64,000 bases of DNA from Bacteroidetes bacterium SCGC AAA795-G10 (GCA_003130815.1 QFDA01000001.1:200131-264130); one strand, 5' to 3'. Shown: positions 37,301 through 47,762, counted from the stretch's first letter. The notes: generated from the letters alone by a model not told the origin. Made by a program: numbers and translations.

Positions 37301-40300
37301 TGTTAAAGTTAAAGTTGGTGCGGTTAACTGGTAATCTAGTTCAACATCTTCACTCCCTGAATATGGGTTTCCTGAAATATCAGTACCACTTACTGTGAGG
37401 GTATAAATTCCACTTGGAAGAGAGTATGATGGAAAATCAAACACAAAAGTCCAAACTGATGGGGAGCTTGTAGCAGACATATTTATGTCCTGAGGACCAC
37501 CTGAAAAACTAATTTGTGGTGCGCTTGTCATAGCTTCAGAAAATGTTGCTGTAACTGTTATTGAATCTGCTGGATAAACAATATCATCAAGATCACTGTC
37601 TGTTAAAACTACTGTTGGTGGTGTATTATCAATGGTAAAAGTGATACTATCTACAGAGGTTTCATTACCATCTTGAATTCCTGTAGATGAGGTATAATTG
37701 TTACCCGCTGGATCACTGGCGTTGATTGTTACAAAATAGTCATCACCTGAAGGGGAAACTGTTAATGTGGTGATATCAATATTGTAAGTCCAAACAGAAG
37801 ATGTGGAGCCCGTCATTGCAGCATTTGCAAATAACCCATCAAGACTTAAAGTGGGAGATACAACGCCTTCGGAAAATGTTGCGGTAATTTCCACAGTATC
37901 ACTACCTGAGAGGATGTTGTCTGGATGATTATGCGTTAGAGTAACATTTGGAGGTGTTTTATCCACAGTAAATTCAATGGTATCAGTGGCTGTTTCACTT
38001 CCATTTAAAGTAGCATCAGCAGGATTATAACTAGCTCCACAATAATCGGTTGTCTGTATTGTAAACAAATAAGTATTGTCAGCTAAATCATTTGCGGCTA
38101 TGGAGACTGTGAAGGTTGTTGAGTTAACAGCAGTCATTGAAGAAATTGAACTTCCATTCAAGCTGTATGATACCGTACTTGCGATATCCCTGTCAAAACT
38201 AGCAGTAAATGTTATGCTCTCGCCTGGGCCAATCAAAGTATCATCTCCTGCAAGGGAAAGAGAATCATCCATAGTTAAGATAGGAGAACAAGGTAGATTC
38301 CATCGAGGTATAAAGTTTGGTTTAGCATCTATGGGTGAGGCGTTGCTAAAGTTATTTCTTTGAGGGTCATTAGGTACACACCAACATGATATATCCTGAT
38401 CAAATGTTGATGCTCCGTCAAACATACTGTTAAATTTTCCTACTGAAGTAACATCCCAATTACCTATGGGCTGATTAAAGGATGTGGCATCTTTAAACAC
38501 ATATTCCATAAACTGTATATTCCCAACATTCCAATTATCTAAAGGTTGATTGAAAGAAGTAGCACCATGAAACGTGTAGTTTATGCTATAAATAGAAGAA
38601 ACGTTCCAATTATTTATATACGAATTAAATGCGGTTGCTCCATAAAAAGTATTCCCTAATCCCCAAAATCGTCTCTGCCTAGTGTTTTGACTAGTTAAGC
38701 TGGGCATATTCCAATCTAGGGTGTTGGAAATTGTTGCTGTACCTGCAGATCCAGCAGGGAATCCGTTATTAAAAGCTGTTGCATTTTGAAAAGTTGAGTA
38801 CAGGGCTACAACACTTAAAGGATTCCAAGCAGAAATGTTTGCATTAAACGCACTATTATCAAGAAACATATTATTCATATTTTGAACCTTTTCAACATTC
38901 CAAGACAGTGTTGTGGAGACTCCTGCACTCGCTCCATTATTCCAATTAGAGTTGCGAAACATTGAGGCCATTTGAGTAACTTCACCTAAATCCCAACCCG
39001 AAAGATTTGAGTTAAATTCGGCTGCATTAAAAAACATGGATTGTGTTCTTTGGACCTTAGACATATCCCAGCTTAATGTGTTAGAAACCAAAGCAGCTTC
39101 ACCATTGTTGAATTTAGCTGCACCCTGAAATGTTTGCAGCATATCAGTAACCTCACTTGTATCCCAATCATCTAAATTTTTGTTAAATTTAGCTGCACCA
39201 TTAAATGTATCGCGCATATTCCTAACCTCACTTGTATCCCAATTATCTAAATCTTTGTTGAATTCTAATGCACCCGCAAACGTTGCCCGCATATTCGTTA
39301 CCTCACTTGTATCCCAATTATTTAATTCTTGATTAAATGCTTTTGCATTTTGGAAAGTATTTGAAAGGGTATTTACCTTATATGTTTTCCATTGATCTAG
39401 TGGTTGGTTAAATATGATAGCACCATTAAACATATTATTCATGTTTACAACTTCTTCAACATCCCAACCATTTATATTTGTATTGAAACTATTGGTTCCT
39501 GCAAATGTCCAATTCATAAACTTTAGCTTTGATGTTTGCCATCCAGAAATATCCCTACTAAAACTAGTTGCATCTCTAAAAGTTTCAGACAAATGCGTTA
39601 CTTTTTGAACTTGCCAATTATCTATATTACCATTAAACGAAGTAGCATTTTTAAAAAGTTGATCCATACGGGTTACTTCACTTACATCCCAAGTATTTAA
39701 ATCCTGATTAAAAGCGTCTGCGCCCAAAAATACGCCCCTAAGTTGTGTAATATTAGATGTGACCCAATTATCTAAAGATGAATTGAAACTATTTGCCTCC
39801 TGAAACACATATTCCAGTTTCGTTAGCTGTGGAGATAAAACCCAGTTATCAAGCGGTTGGTTAAATTTTTCCGCTTCAAAAAACATACGTTTTAAGTTTG
39901 TCACTTTTGATACATTCCAAGAATTTAAACTTTTATTAAATGATTCTGCATATCCGAACATGCCTTCCATGTCTTCAACAAGGCCGACGTTCCAACTGTC
40001 AAGCTCCTGATTAAATGATTTTGCGCTGACAAACATGTTCTTCATGTTTTCAACAAGGCTAACGTCCCAATTGTCAAGGGGCTGATTAAAGACAGTTGCA
40101 TTCGCAAAAAGTTGCATCATATTAGTCACATTACTCACATCCCAATTGTTAATGTCTGTATTAAAGACTGACTTCCCATAAACTCCATCTCTGTTAAATA
40201 GATCATTCATATCAGTTATGTTGGAAGTACAAACACAACTTAAATCTGTCGGAGTAACTGTGGCTGAAGTTACAGGTCCTGGTGGATCATAAGTGAAATT

Positions 40301-40503
40301 ACCATTTTCTACAACTGAGATAAGTGCGTCTCTATCTACTACATAGTAAGTTTTTCCTCCTATTACAGCACTATCACCGACAGCAGCACCGTCACATTCT
40401 ATAGTATTACCGTTTAAAACAATCCCTTGGGAGAACGAAATCTGGAAAAGTAAAAATACTAAAAGGCTTAGTGCTTGTTTGATGGTTATAAAATTTTAGT
40501 CAT
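34331..40503 (-). CDS. Giant BspA-like/DUF285 surface protein with T9SS type B sorting domain; start disrupted
   Basis: About 2050 residues if complete; the longest ATG-started frame is 1959 residues from 40210. Order: ~25 BspA/DUF285 repeats of about 25 residues ([11 protein letters not shown], VTNMxxMF) over the first ~630 residues; Ig-like domains ([16 protein letters not shown]); a series of ~80-residue repeats ([12 protein letters not shown] type); Ca-binding thrombospondin type 3 repeats ([14 protein letters not shown]); and a gliding-motility-associated C-terminal domain ([13 protein letters not shown]). It is probably exported by T9SS and displayed as an adhesin. Upstream of 40210 the frame stays open with a typical signal peptide ([19 protein letters not shown]) but has no ATG, GTG or TTG. 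ATG 40503 (MTKI) is one base out of frame. Confidence 0.88.
34627..34965 (-). repeat. 69-bp tandem repeats encoding thrombospondin type 3 units
   Basis: About five in-frame copies of a 23-codon unit ([15 protein letters not shown] plus about eight variable residues) that differ by a few bases. Coding repeats inside the giant surface gene. Copies of this kind can expand or contract by recombination. Confidence 0.8.
39120..39345 (-). repeat. 75-bp near-identical DUF285 repeat copies
   Basis: Three adjacent 25-codon units ([15 protein letters not shown]) are much closer in nucleotide sequence than the other DUF285 units of the gene, pointing to recent duplication within the repeat domain. Confidence 0.7.
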
Positions 40504-40570
40504 TAAATATACAAATGATTAGAAAAATGAATAACTAACCAAAAAAAACTACTGCTTTATTAATTTTTTT

Positions 40571-41539
40571 CTAATTATTGCTTTTTAACCCTTTTACAAT
40601 ACCGTCAAGACGGATGTGAGTTACAAATGGTTTTTCTCTCATTGAAACCCAAGTAATTTGGTCAAAAACACTGTCATCGGAACTATTATGACTTCCTCCA
40701 GTTGTACTCAGTACAGTGTAGGTTTGGTTATTTATATCTTGAATTGAAAACGAATGCTCGTGACCATTAAAGACTGAATAATTTCTGTTTTGTAATTCTT
40801 CTTCTAGTGCATCAAATTTTTTATTGTTCTTATTTTTCCAAATCGGTTTGTGCATAAATAAAAATGTCCATCGAACATTTTTATTTTCATTTATTACTTT
40901 TTTAAAATATTCTAGCTGCTGTTCGCCTATATCCCCATAAGTACGCTCAGGCATTTTATAGTATTCTGTATCCTCAAAATTACCCTCAATTTCACCTGAT
41001 TCTATTTTTAAAGAACGTTCTCTTGCTAAAAAGATTTTTTCCATCCGCTCAGGCTCATAATCTTCAGAATTTAGCATTAAAAATAAAACGTCCTTATAAA
41101 CGAAATGATAATAAGTTGGACCTATCTTCTCTTCCCAATACTCTTTCATTTTATTACTTGATAAATCGTGGTTCCCTCCCACATAGAAAAATGGAGAATT
41201 CAATTTTTTTAAACGGCTATTAAAAAAGCCCCATTCTTTGTCTAAAACTTTTGTGTCCCTTGTTCCACCCTCAATGAGATCTCCAACAGATAATGTAAAA
41301 AGAGGATTCAAATTGTTTAAATGTCCAACGGCTTTTTCAAAAATACCCTCTCTTTCCCCTCCAGTTAAATCGGCTATAATTGCAAACGAAAAATCTTCAT
41401 TTTTTTTATTTGCTATTGGAGAGGTAAATGGTGTTTTTGAAAATTTTGAATTAAAAATAAAATCCTGTCGTTTTTTTTCAGAAGACTCACATCCAAAAAA
41501 TATAATGGTAAATAAATAGAATAATATTGGGGTTCTCAC
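40571..41539 (-). CDS. Metallophosphoesterase lipoprotein
   Basis: 322 residues with GTG start and a lipoprotein signal (IIFFGC, Cys17). Calcineurin-like metal motifs are in order: AIIADLTGGE, SVGDLIEGG, GGNHD, LFMHKPIW and FNGHEHSF. It should be a periplasmic or outer-membrane-facing phosphodiesterase or phosphatase; substrate unknown. Stands alone between the giant surface gene and an esterase operon. Confidence 0.87.
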   Translation of the reverse strand: MRTPILFYLFTIIFFGCESSEKKRQDFIFNSKFSKTPFTSPIANKKNEDFSFAIIADLTGGEREGIFEKAVGHLNNLNPLFTLSVGDLIEGGTRDTKVLDKEWGFFNSRLKKLNSPFFYVGGNHDLSSNKMKEYWEEKIGPTYYHFVYKDVLFLMLNSEDYEPERMEKIFLARERSLKIESGEIEGNFEDTEYYKMPERTYGDIGEQQLEYFKKVINENKNVRWTFLFMHKPIWKNKNNKKFDALEEELQNRNYSVFNGHEHSFSIQDINNQTYTVLSTTGGSHNSSDDSVFDQITWVSMREKPFVTHIRLDGIVKGLKSNN

Positions 41540-41603
41540 TTAAGTTGTTTTTAGTTTAAAAATGAGCTCATATTGAAAAATTTATTAATGATTGATAATT
41601 GTT

Positions 41604-42449
41604 TTACAAACTCAATATCCAATCAACAAGTAAGTCTGACCATTTACCTACAGGTATAGATAAATCATTCATACCATATCCGTGACCCCCCTGACTGAAC
41701 ATGTGAAGCTCAGCCTTAGCATTAGCTGAGATCCAATCATTATAGATTTGAACACTAGGTGCAGCTAGCCTTAATGGATCATCATTTGCGCAAGAAATAA
41801 AAGCGGCAGGTTTATTTTGTGGTACTTTTTGTTTTTCCACAATGTGCATCCATGGATAAATTGGGGCAATAAAGTTAGGCTGATTTTTGGGAGTTGATTT
41901 ATATGTCGCTTCCATTGTCACAGCCCCACCTGCTGAGAATCCCATAAGTCCAATTTTGTTTGGGTCAATGTTATATTTTTTAGCCTTATTTCTTATCATT
42001 TCAATTGCACTTAAAGCATCTTTTGATGAGTAAGGTAATATTGTTTTAGCACTGTCTATTGCCATTTTAGAATCACAACAAAAGGCTTTATGCCACTTAT
42101 AAACAGAGCCCTCTCTTGGGTAAGTTCTATACTTTAATACAATTGCTGTTATTCCGTTTGAAGCTAACTTTTTAGCTACCTCAATACCCTCTTTTACATA
42201 GGACAAGAAATAGAGTCCTCCGCCTGGACAAATTATCATGGCTTTGTCAGTTACAGCCTTTCCCTTTGCCAGATATAAATCCATTTGAGGCTCAGACACA
42301 TTATCATAATAATACCCCTCGGAGCCACCTACAATTATCTTAGATTCAGGATATGATTTCAGATTCCCCTTTTTATGATTTACAGAAACAGTTTTTTGAG
42401 TAAATGAAAAAAATGGGATTAAAAGAAAAGCTAAATAACGTGTTTTCAT
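41604..42449 (-). CDS. Secreted alpha/beta-hydrolase (carbohydrate-esterase-like)
   Basis: 281 residues with a signal peptide (YLAFLLIPFFSFTQ). Oxyanion-hole segment IICPGGGLYFLS, nucleophile Ser172 in GLMGFSAGGAV, and the catalytic His in FSQGGHGYGM fit the BD-FAE/acetyl-xylan-esterase-like branch that removes acyl groups from polysaccharides. No polysaccharide utilisation genes (SusC/D) are adjacent, so the substrate is open. It starts 11 nt after the DUF6090-like gene. Confidence 0.85.
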   Translation of the reverse strand: MKTRYLAFLLIPFFSFTQKTVSVNHKKGNLKSYPESKIIVGGSEGYYYDNVSEPQMDLYLAKGKAVTDKAMIICPGGGLYFLSYVKEGIEVAKKLASNGITAIVLKYRTYPREGSVYKWHKAFCCDSKMAIDSAKTILPYSSKDALSAIEMIRNKAKKYNIDPNKIGLMGFSAGGAVTMEATYKSTPKNQPNFIAPIYPWMHIVEKQKVPQNKPAAFISCANDDPLRLAAPSVQIYNDWISANAKAELHMFSQGGHGYGMNDLSIPVGKWSDLLVDWILSL

Positions 42450-42460
42450 TTTTTTAAAAA

Positions 42461-43195
42461 TTAGTTTACGGATTTATATTCACTACTAATAATTGAGACA
42501 ACATTCTGAAGAGACTGCAAATAAAATTCAAGGTCGACTAGTCTTCCCTCAAGAATTGCATTTTTATCTTTCAATAGGTTTTTTAGATTTTGATCTCTTT
42601 CTTTTAAAAAGACAATCCCTAGATCTATATCACTATTGTATTTATTTCTTTTAGTTTCAAACCATTTACCAATTTGATCTGAATAGGCTTTTGTCCCATT
42701 TGTTAACCCATTTACTCTTTCTTCATGTTTTGTGTAAATAGATTCAATTTCTACTCTTAACTTATCATTTTCAATATCTAATAATTTACCTGAATTTAGC
42801 ATTGATTTAAAAAATATATCAGCAGGTTCCCAAGCCAAAAAACCTCGGAACATCCAGGCAATTGATACATCATTATCATATTGTTTTACATAGGTTGTTT
42901 TTCCATTGATATCAATACTGTGAAAAAATGGATTATTGTCGTGAGTCCTTTTAAGTTTTTCAAGTGTTAATTCATTGAAATTATCAAGAATAACATCTGT
43001 CATGTACTTTAGGTTTTTTACCTGATAGATATGTTCTTTGGTGTATTCTATATTCATTGAAATTTCATTCCCAAGAGTGATAATAGAATCTGTTAGAATT
43101 GCTTTTTCTTCATTTTTTTCTCTGTAATTATCAACCCAAAAGGAAGCTATTATACTTGTAAATATTACAACACCTTCTATTAAAAGTTTTCGCAT
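42461..43195 (-). CDS. DUF6090-like membrane-anchored protein
   Basis: 244 residues. One N-terminal membrane helix containing the typical FTSIIASFWVDNYREKNEEK, then a helical domain of about 210 residues ending KSVN. DUF6090 proteins are common in Bacteroidota and uncharacterised. A paralogue occurs at 53705-54430. First gene of an operon with the esterase; a consensus -7 box lies 17 nt upstream of the ATG. Confidence 0.68.
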   Translation of the reverse strand: MRKLLIEGVVIFTSIIASFWVDNYREKNEEKAILTDSIITLGNEISMNIEYTKEHIYQVKNLKYMTDVILDNFNELTLEKLKRTHDNNPFFHSIDINGKTTYVKQYDNDVSIAWMFRGFLAWEPADIFFKSMLNSGKLLDIENDKLRVEIESIYTKHEERVNGLTNGTKAYSDQIGKWFETKRNKYNSDIDLGIVFLKERDQNLKNLLKDKNAILEGRLVDLEFYLQSLQNVVSIISSEYKSVN

Positions 43196-43211
43196 CGTCT
43201 TTTGTTTTAAT

Positions 43212-43219
43212 CAAATATA
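43212..43219 (-). promoter_or_regulatory. Promoter -7 element for the DUF6090-like/esterase operon
   Basis: Minus strand reads TATATTTG, an exact TAnnTTTG match, 16 nt before the ATG at 43195, again implying a very short leader. Confidence 0.5.
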
Positions 43220-43254
43220 AAAAGAAAAACCAAAGACAAAATTAGAAGGTTTTG

Positions 43255-43326
43255 TACCCTCCCCAAGAATCGAACTTGGATCTAAAGTTTAGGAAACTCT
43301 TGTTCTATCCGTTGAACTAGGAGGGC
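43255..43326 (-). tRNA. tRNA-Arg (anticodon CCT)
   Basis: 72-nt cloverleaf on the minus strand: acceptor GCCCTCC paired with GGAGGGT (one G:T pair), anticodon arm AGAGT/ACTTT with loop TTCCTAA (anticodon CCT, reading AGG), T arm CCAAG-TTCGATT-CTTGG, discriminator A. CCA is not encoded. Confidence 0.93.
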
Positions 43327-43336
43327 AAAAGAACAA

Positions 43337-43385
43337 ACCCCTTTTTTGGAAGGGGCTTTAGTTAGAATGGTAGCGTAGCGGCTAC
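43337..43385. other. Hairpin plus GTAGC palindrome next to tRNA-Arg
   Basis: A CCCCTT/AAGGGG hairpin (43338-43355) is followed by TTAGTTAG and by an inverted repeat GTAGC-GTAGCG-GCTAC (43370-43385). A related arrangement, TTAGTTAG then GCGGCTA after a terminator arm, occurs at 61592-61615. The remaining bases up to 43501 are AT-rich with no gene seen. Confidence 0.4.
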
Positions 43386-43501
43386 ATCGATAAATATTTT
43401 TAGTAGGCTGCTTTGATAGTTTCAAATATAATTATTTTTAAATTTCCAGTAAAATACACCTTGATAAATTGATTACCTATAGGTTCTAAAAACTTTTTTA
43501 A

Positions 43502-44401
43502 ATGATAAAAAAAGAAATATTTTTTTTAATGACTTTGGTTTTTTTAATTGGTAGTTGTGTTAATAGTGAAACTAAAAATTATTCCAAATCAGACGATTCT
43601 ACTTCGAACTTTCAAACAATAATTCATGAGGGGGTAAACAGAGAATATGTTTTATATGTCCCTGATTCATATGATGGTTCTTTTTCCGTTCCTGTTGTTT
43701 TAAATTTTCACGGATTTAGTGGTGATGCATATCAATATATGAATGAGGCAGACATGCGTATTTTATCAGAATCTGAGAATTTTATTTTAATCTATCCGCA
43801 AGGTCTTTATCTTGATGGTGAGCCACATTGGAACGCATGTCCTAATGGAGGAGATAACAAAAGTGAGGTTGATGATTTTGGATTTATTGAAACACTTATC
43901 GAAGAAATATCCTCTAATTACAATATTGATTTAGAAAGAATTTATGCTGTAGGTTATTCTAATGGAGGAATGATGGCTTATGGTCTTGCCAATCATAAAA
44001 GTGAATTAATTGCTGCAGTAGCTTCAGTATCAGGTGCAATGTTAGATTGCACTGGACCTACCTTACATCCAATGCCTGTAATTCATTTACATGGAACAGA
44101 TGATTTAGATTTACCTTACAATGGAAATAATTATTATAACTCCGTTCAAAACACTTTAGACTACTGGATAAATTTTAATAACACAAATAAAGAGCCCATT
44201 GTAAATTTTGATAATAGTGGAGAAATTGAAATCGAACATTACATTTATGATAATGGGAATAATTCAGTTTCAGTTGAACACTACAAATATATTGGTGGAT
44301 ATCATATATGGTTTATGTCAACTTTCCAAGGGCAAAACACATCAGAATTGGTTTGGGGTTTTTTATCTAGATATGATATAAATGGTGAAAGATCATTTTA
44401 G
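43502..44401 (+). CDS. PHB-depolymerase/feruloyl-esterase-like lipoprotein
   Basis: 299 residues with lipobox LIGSC (Cys19). The Esterase_phb family core is visible: YVLYVPDSYDGS, VVLNFHGFSG, nucleophile Ser153 in AVGYSNGGMM, Asp in HGTDDLDLPY and His in GGYHIWF. It would hydrolyse ester bonds of polymers or feruloylated sugars at the cell surface. Followed 53 nt later by the PQQ dehydrogenase on the same strand. Confidence 0.87.
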   Translation: MIKKEIFFLMTLVFLIGSCVNSETKNYSKSDDSTSNFQTIIHEGVNREYVLYVPDSYDGSFSVPVVLNFHGFSGDAYQYMNEADMRILSESENFILIYPQGLYLDGEPHWNACPNGGDNKSEVDDFGFIETLIEEISSNYNIDLERIYAVGYSNGGMMAYGLANHKSELIAAVASVSGAMLDCTGPTLHPMPVIHLHGTDDLDLPYNGNNYYNSVQNTLDYWINFNNTNKEPIVNFDNSGEIEIEHYIYDNGNNSVSVEHYKYIGGYHIWFMSTFQGQNTSELVWGFLSRYDINGERSF

Positions 44402-44454
44402 ATAAATCAGCTTCGATATTATGATTTTACTTTTCAATTAATTAATTTAAAGTT

Positions 44455-46632
44455 ATGAGAAAATTAACTTTTTTATCTATTATGCTAGTATTAATAAACT
44501 GCAACTCCAATGAGGTTAAAAACAATTTCAAAAGCTGGAATGAATATTTAGGTGACAAATCAAGAAGTCATTATTCAAGTTTAAATCTGGTTAATACTAA
44601 CAATGTAAAAAGCTTAAAGAAAATTTGGGAATATAAATCTGGAGGGATTCTAAATTCTAAAAATACAACTCAAATACAATGCAGTCCCATTGTTATTGAT
44701 ACGATACTGTATGGTACAAATCCTTTAACTAAGCTTTTTGCAATCAATGCAAAAACTGGAAAAAAATTATGGGAATTTGATCATGGGAAGGATGCTGGTC
44801 CAGGCTGGTGGGGCGTTAATAGAGGATTAATTTATTGGGATGATGGGCAAGACGGGAGGATAGTTTACACCTCGGGAAGCTATATATATGCAGTAGACGC
44901 TTTGACAGGAAAATCTGAAAAAACTTTTGGAGAAGATGGTAAAGTAGATCTTAGAAAAAACTTAGGCCGACCTTACAATGAAATGATTGTAATAGCCAAT
45001 ACCCCAGGAGTTGTTTATGACAATATTTTAATTCAAGGTTCTAGAGTCCATGAGGGTCCGGGAGCGTCTCCAGGACATATTCGTGCTTATGACCTAAATA
45101 CAGGTGAAATGGTATGGAGATTTAATACAATTCCACACCCCGGAGAATACGGTTATGAAACATGGCCAAAAGATGCTTGGAAACATATGGGAGGTGCGAA
45201 TTCGTGGGCTGGAATGACTCTTGATGAGTCAACAGGTATTGCTTATATTCCTACAGGATCAGCATCATATGATTTCTGGGGAGGTAATAGATCAGGAGAA
45301 AATTTATTTGCGAATTCTTTGATCGCACTAAATGCAAAAAATGGAGAACGAGTTTGGCATTTTCAATTCATTCATCATGACCTGTGGGACAGGGATCTGC
45401 CAGCCCCACCGAATTTGGTTGAAATAAATCGAAATGGAAGTAAGATAAAAGCTGTAACACAAGTAACAAAGTCAGGACACTTATTTGTTTTTGATCGATT
45501 AACAGGTGAGCCGATATATCCAATAGAAGAAATTCCTGTTAAATCTGCAAAACTTGATGGAGAAAATTCTTGGCCAACCCAACCTTTACCAACTCATATA
45601 CCCCCTTTTGCAAGACAAGAATTTTCCAAAGACCTAATTAATGATATGTTCCCAGATGCAAAAGCTATGCTTGCTTGGACTCCTACTCAAAAAGACAAAA
45701 TACTTGATAAAACAGTTAAACAGGTATGGGAAACATTAAATTCAGAAGGCCAATTTATTCCACATAGCGAAAAAATTAGATCAGTAACATTTCCCGGTTT
45801 AGACGGTGGTGCAGAATGGGGTGGTGCAGCATATGACCCCATAACTAATTGGCTTTATGTAAACTCTAATGAAATGCCATGGGTTTCAATTGCAAAAAAA
45901 GTAGATTTATCATCTTCAGAAAATGGGGGTAAAATAAAGGATTATGGGAAGGTTATTTATAATCAGCAGTGCTCAAGATGTCATGGTGCTGATTTAAATG
46001 GAATGTCTAATATTCCTAGTTTAAAAAATCTAAAGAATCGATATAATGCCCTGAATTTAGCATCTATAATTTCAAAAGGAAAAGGAAGCATGATGCCCAT
46101 GCCTCAAATTTCAAAAACTCAAATTGATCTGCTAACTGCTTACCTTCTAGAAGACAATAGTATAAATGTTGAAGTGGCTTCATTGCAAGAAATTGATCCT
46201 AATTTTTCTCCTTATTCAGTTAATTATTTTGGGCGTTTTATGGACGAGAATGGATATCCTGCAATTAAGCCTCCTTGGGGAACACTAAATGCTATTGATT
46301 TAAATATTGGTGAGATTGTATGGCAAGTTCCACTTGGTGAATACGATGAATTAACAAAGCTTGGTTTTCCAAAAACAGGTACCGAAAATTATGGTGGTCC
46401 AATCCTTACTGCAGGTGGACTAATTTTCATAGGTGCAACGAATGACGAATATTTTAGGGCTTTTGATAAAACCACAGGAGAAGAGTTGTGGAAAAGTAAA
46501 TTACCTGCTGGTGGATATGCAACTCCAATGACTTACGAATTAGACGGAAAACAATATATTGTTATTGCTTGTGGTGGCGGAAAAATGGGAACAAAGTCAG
46601 GGGATTCTTATGTGGCTTATTCCCTAAATTAG
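44455..46632 (+). CDS. PQQ-dependent dehydrogenase lipoprotein with inserted cytochrome c domain
   Basis: 725 residues with lipobox LINC (Cys16). The beta-propeller PQQ repeats include LFAINAKTGKKLWEFDHG and IRAYDLNTGEMVWRF, and the propeller closes at the end with AFDKTTGEELWKSKLPAGGYATP. A cytochrome c heme site CSRCH at about residue 503, with a distal Met in MMPMPQIS, is inserted before the last blades, as in membrane quinoprotein glucose/alcohol dehydrogenases. It would oxidise a sugar or alcohol in the periplasm and pass electrons to the respiratory chain. No PQQ synthesis genes are seen; substrate unknown. Confidence 0.9.
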   Translation: MRKLTFLSIMLVLINCNSNEVKNNFKSWNEYLGDKSRSHYSSLNLVNTNNVKSLKKIWEYKSGGILNSKNTTQIQCSPIVIDTILYGTNPLTKLFAINAKTGKKLWEFDHGKDAGPGWWGVNRGLIYWDDGQDGRIVYTSGSYIYAVDALTGKSEKTFGEDGKVDLRKNLGRPYNEMIVIANTPGVVYDNILIQGSRVHEGPGASPGHIRAYDLNTGEMVWRFNTIPHPGEYGYETWPKDAWKHMGGANSWAGMTLDESTGIAYIPTGSASYDFWGGNRSGENLFANSLIALNAKNGERVWHFQFIHHDLWDRDLPAPPNLVEINRNGSKIKAVTQVTKSGHLFVFDRLTGEPIYPIEEIPVKSAKLDGENSWPTQPLPTHIPPFARQEFSKDLINDMFPDAKAMLAWTPTQKDKILDKTVKQVWETLNSEGQFIPHSEKIRSVTFPGLDGGAEWGGAAYDPITNWLYVNSNEMPWVSIAKKVDLSSSENGGKIKDYGKVIYNQQCSRCHGADLNGMSNIPSLKNLKNRYNALNLASIISKGKGSMMPMPQISKTQIDLLTAYLLEDNSINVEVASLQEIDPNFSPYSVNYFGRFMDENGYPAIKPPWGTLNAIDLNIGEIVWQVPLGEYDELTKLGFPKTGTENYGGPILTAGGLIFIGATNDEYFRAFDKTTGEELWKSKLPAGGYATPMTYELDGKQYIVIACGGGKMGTKSGDSYVAYSLN

Positions 46633-46720
46633 TTGAATTTATTTACTAACGATATTTTGAAATTTAGATATCCTGTATAATTTTTGGTATCTTGTTGTAT
46701 AACATTCAATTAACAATCAA

Positions 46721-47725
46721 ATGAAAAAATTTTTTTTTGTCTCAATCATATTCCTCTTTTTATGCTGTAATAAAGATTCCGATGACCAGATGTCCGATCA
46801 GTCAGAAACAGCTGAGATAGTCTCTGCAATTACAGAGGTCAATGCTACAGGAAAAGTTTCTGAACAAAATGCTGAACAAGCTAAAAAAACAATTTTTGGA
46901 AAATGGAATTTAAATTCATCTATCAATAGCTCAAAGACAGGAAAAAAAATTGATGGTTGTTCATACAATTTTATAGAGTTTACAGAAAATGATTATCTGT
47001 TAAATATAAGTGCCCCTGGAAGTATTGAAACAGGTGGAGTTGTTGCGATTTATGGCAACTACGAATTAATTGAAGTTGACGAAAAAGTAACAAAAGTTAT
47101 TTTAAAAACATTTTATGATGGCACTGAAATAGATATTGCTGAAATTACCGATATAGAGGTTGTTGAAACGGATGGCCAACTGGATATTAGCTTTAGTTAC
47201 GGTTTTATAATAGATATAGAAAGTATAGGTATCCCATGTAATAATGAGGAAATGGAAGGCGATTTTTCTGCTGATAAAGAACCTGCCATGGAGGAAACTT
47301 TAACTGCAGATACAAGTACTAACCATTATAAGATTGTAGGTACATGGAATTTATCCAATTATTCTGACTCAGAAGGTGGAAGTTTTAGTAGTTATTTTGA
47401 TGACGATGAATGCTATGAAGATGGTGTTTTAGATCCAGATTGTAGTCCAGCTACATCAGCTAAACTAGTTATTTCTACTTTTGGCACATACATTTATATG
47501 GAATTAGCAGCAGATGAGAACATTGTTTCTGTGGCAATTGGAAATTGGGACTGGGGAAATGCAGAACAAACAGAGTTTACTGTTACTGGAGGTCCAGGAA
47601 ATACTATTGTAAATTCAGCCACAGTTGATAGTATTACAGATACTCAAATCTCATTTACCTTTATAAATGTTGAAGATGAAGATGGAACTAGAAACGAAAC
47701 CTACACATTTGTAAAAGCAGATTAA
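46721..47725 (+). CDS. Hypothetical lipoprotein with two lipocalin-like halves
   Basis: 334 residues with lipobox FLCC near residue 15. Two similar halves each begin with a KWNL/TWNLS motif (IFGKWNLNSS near 65 and IVGTWNLSNY near 205) followed by beta-strands, as in Bacteroidota lipocalin-like/DUF proteins. The linker is acidic. Extracytoplasmic; function unknown. Confidence 0.6.
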   Translation: MKKFFFVSIIFLFLCCNKDSDDQMSDQSETAEIVSAITEVNATGKVSEQNAEQAKKTIFGKWNLNSSINSSKTGKKIDGCSYNFIEFTENDYLLNISAPGSIETGGVVAIYGNYELIEVDEKVTKVILKTFYDGTEIDIAEITDIEVVETDGQLDISFSYGFIIDIESIGIPCNNEEMEGDFSADKEPAMEETLTADTSTNHYKIVGTWNLSNYSDSEGGSFSSYFDDDECYEDGVLDPDCSPATSAKLVISTFGTYIYMELAADENIVSVAIGNWDWGNAEQTEFTVTGGPGNTIVNSATVDSITDTQISFTFINVEDEDGTRNETYTFVKAD

Positions 47726-47762
47726 TTTTAAAAAATTAGATTTTATATAATCCATTAGTTAG

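Noticed and set aside
43370-43385. Second tRNA or tmRNA piece beside tRNA-Arg
   Set aside because: Only a short GTAGC/GCTAC palindrome; no T arm or acceptor pairing can be formed.
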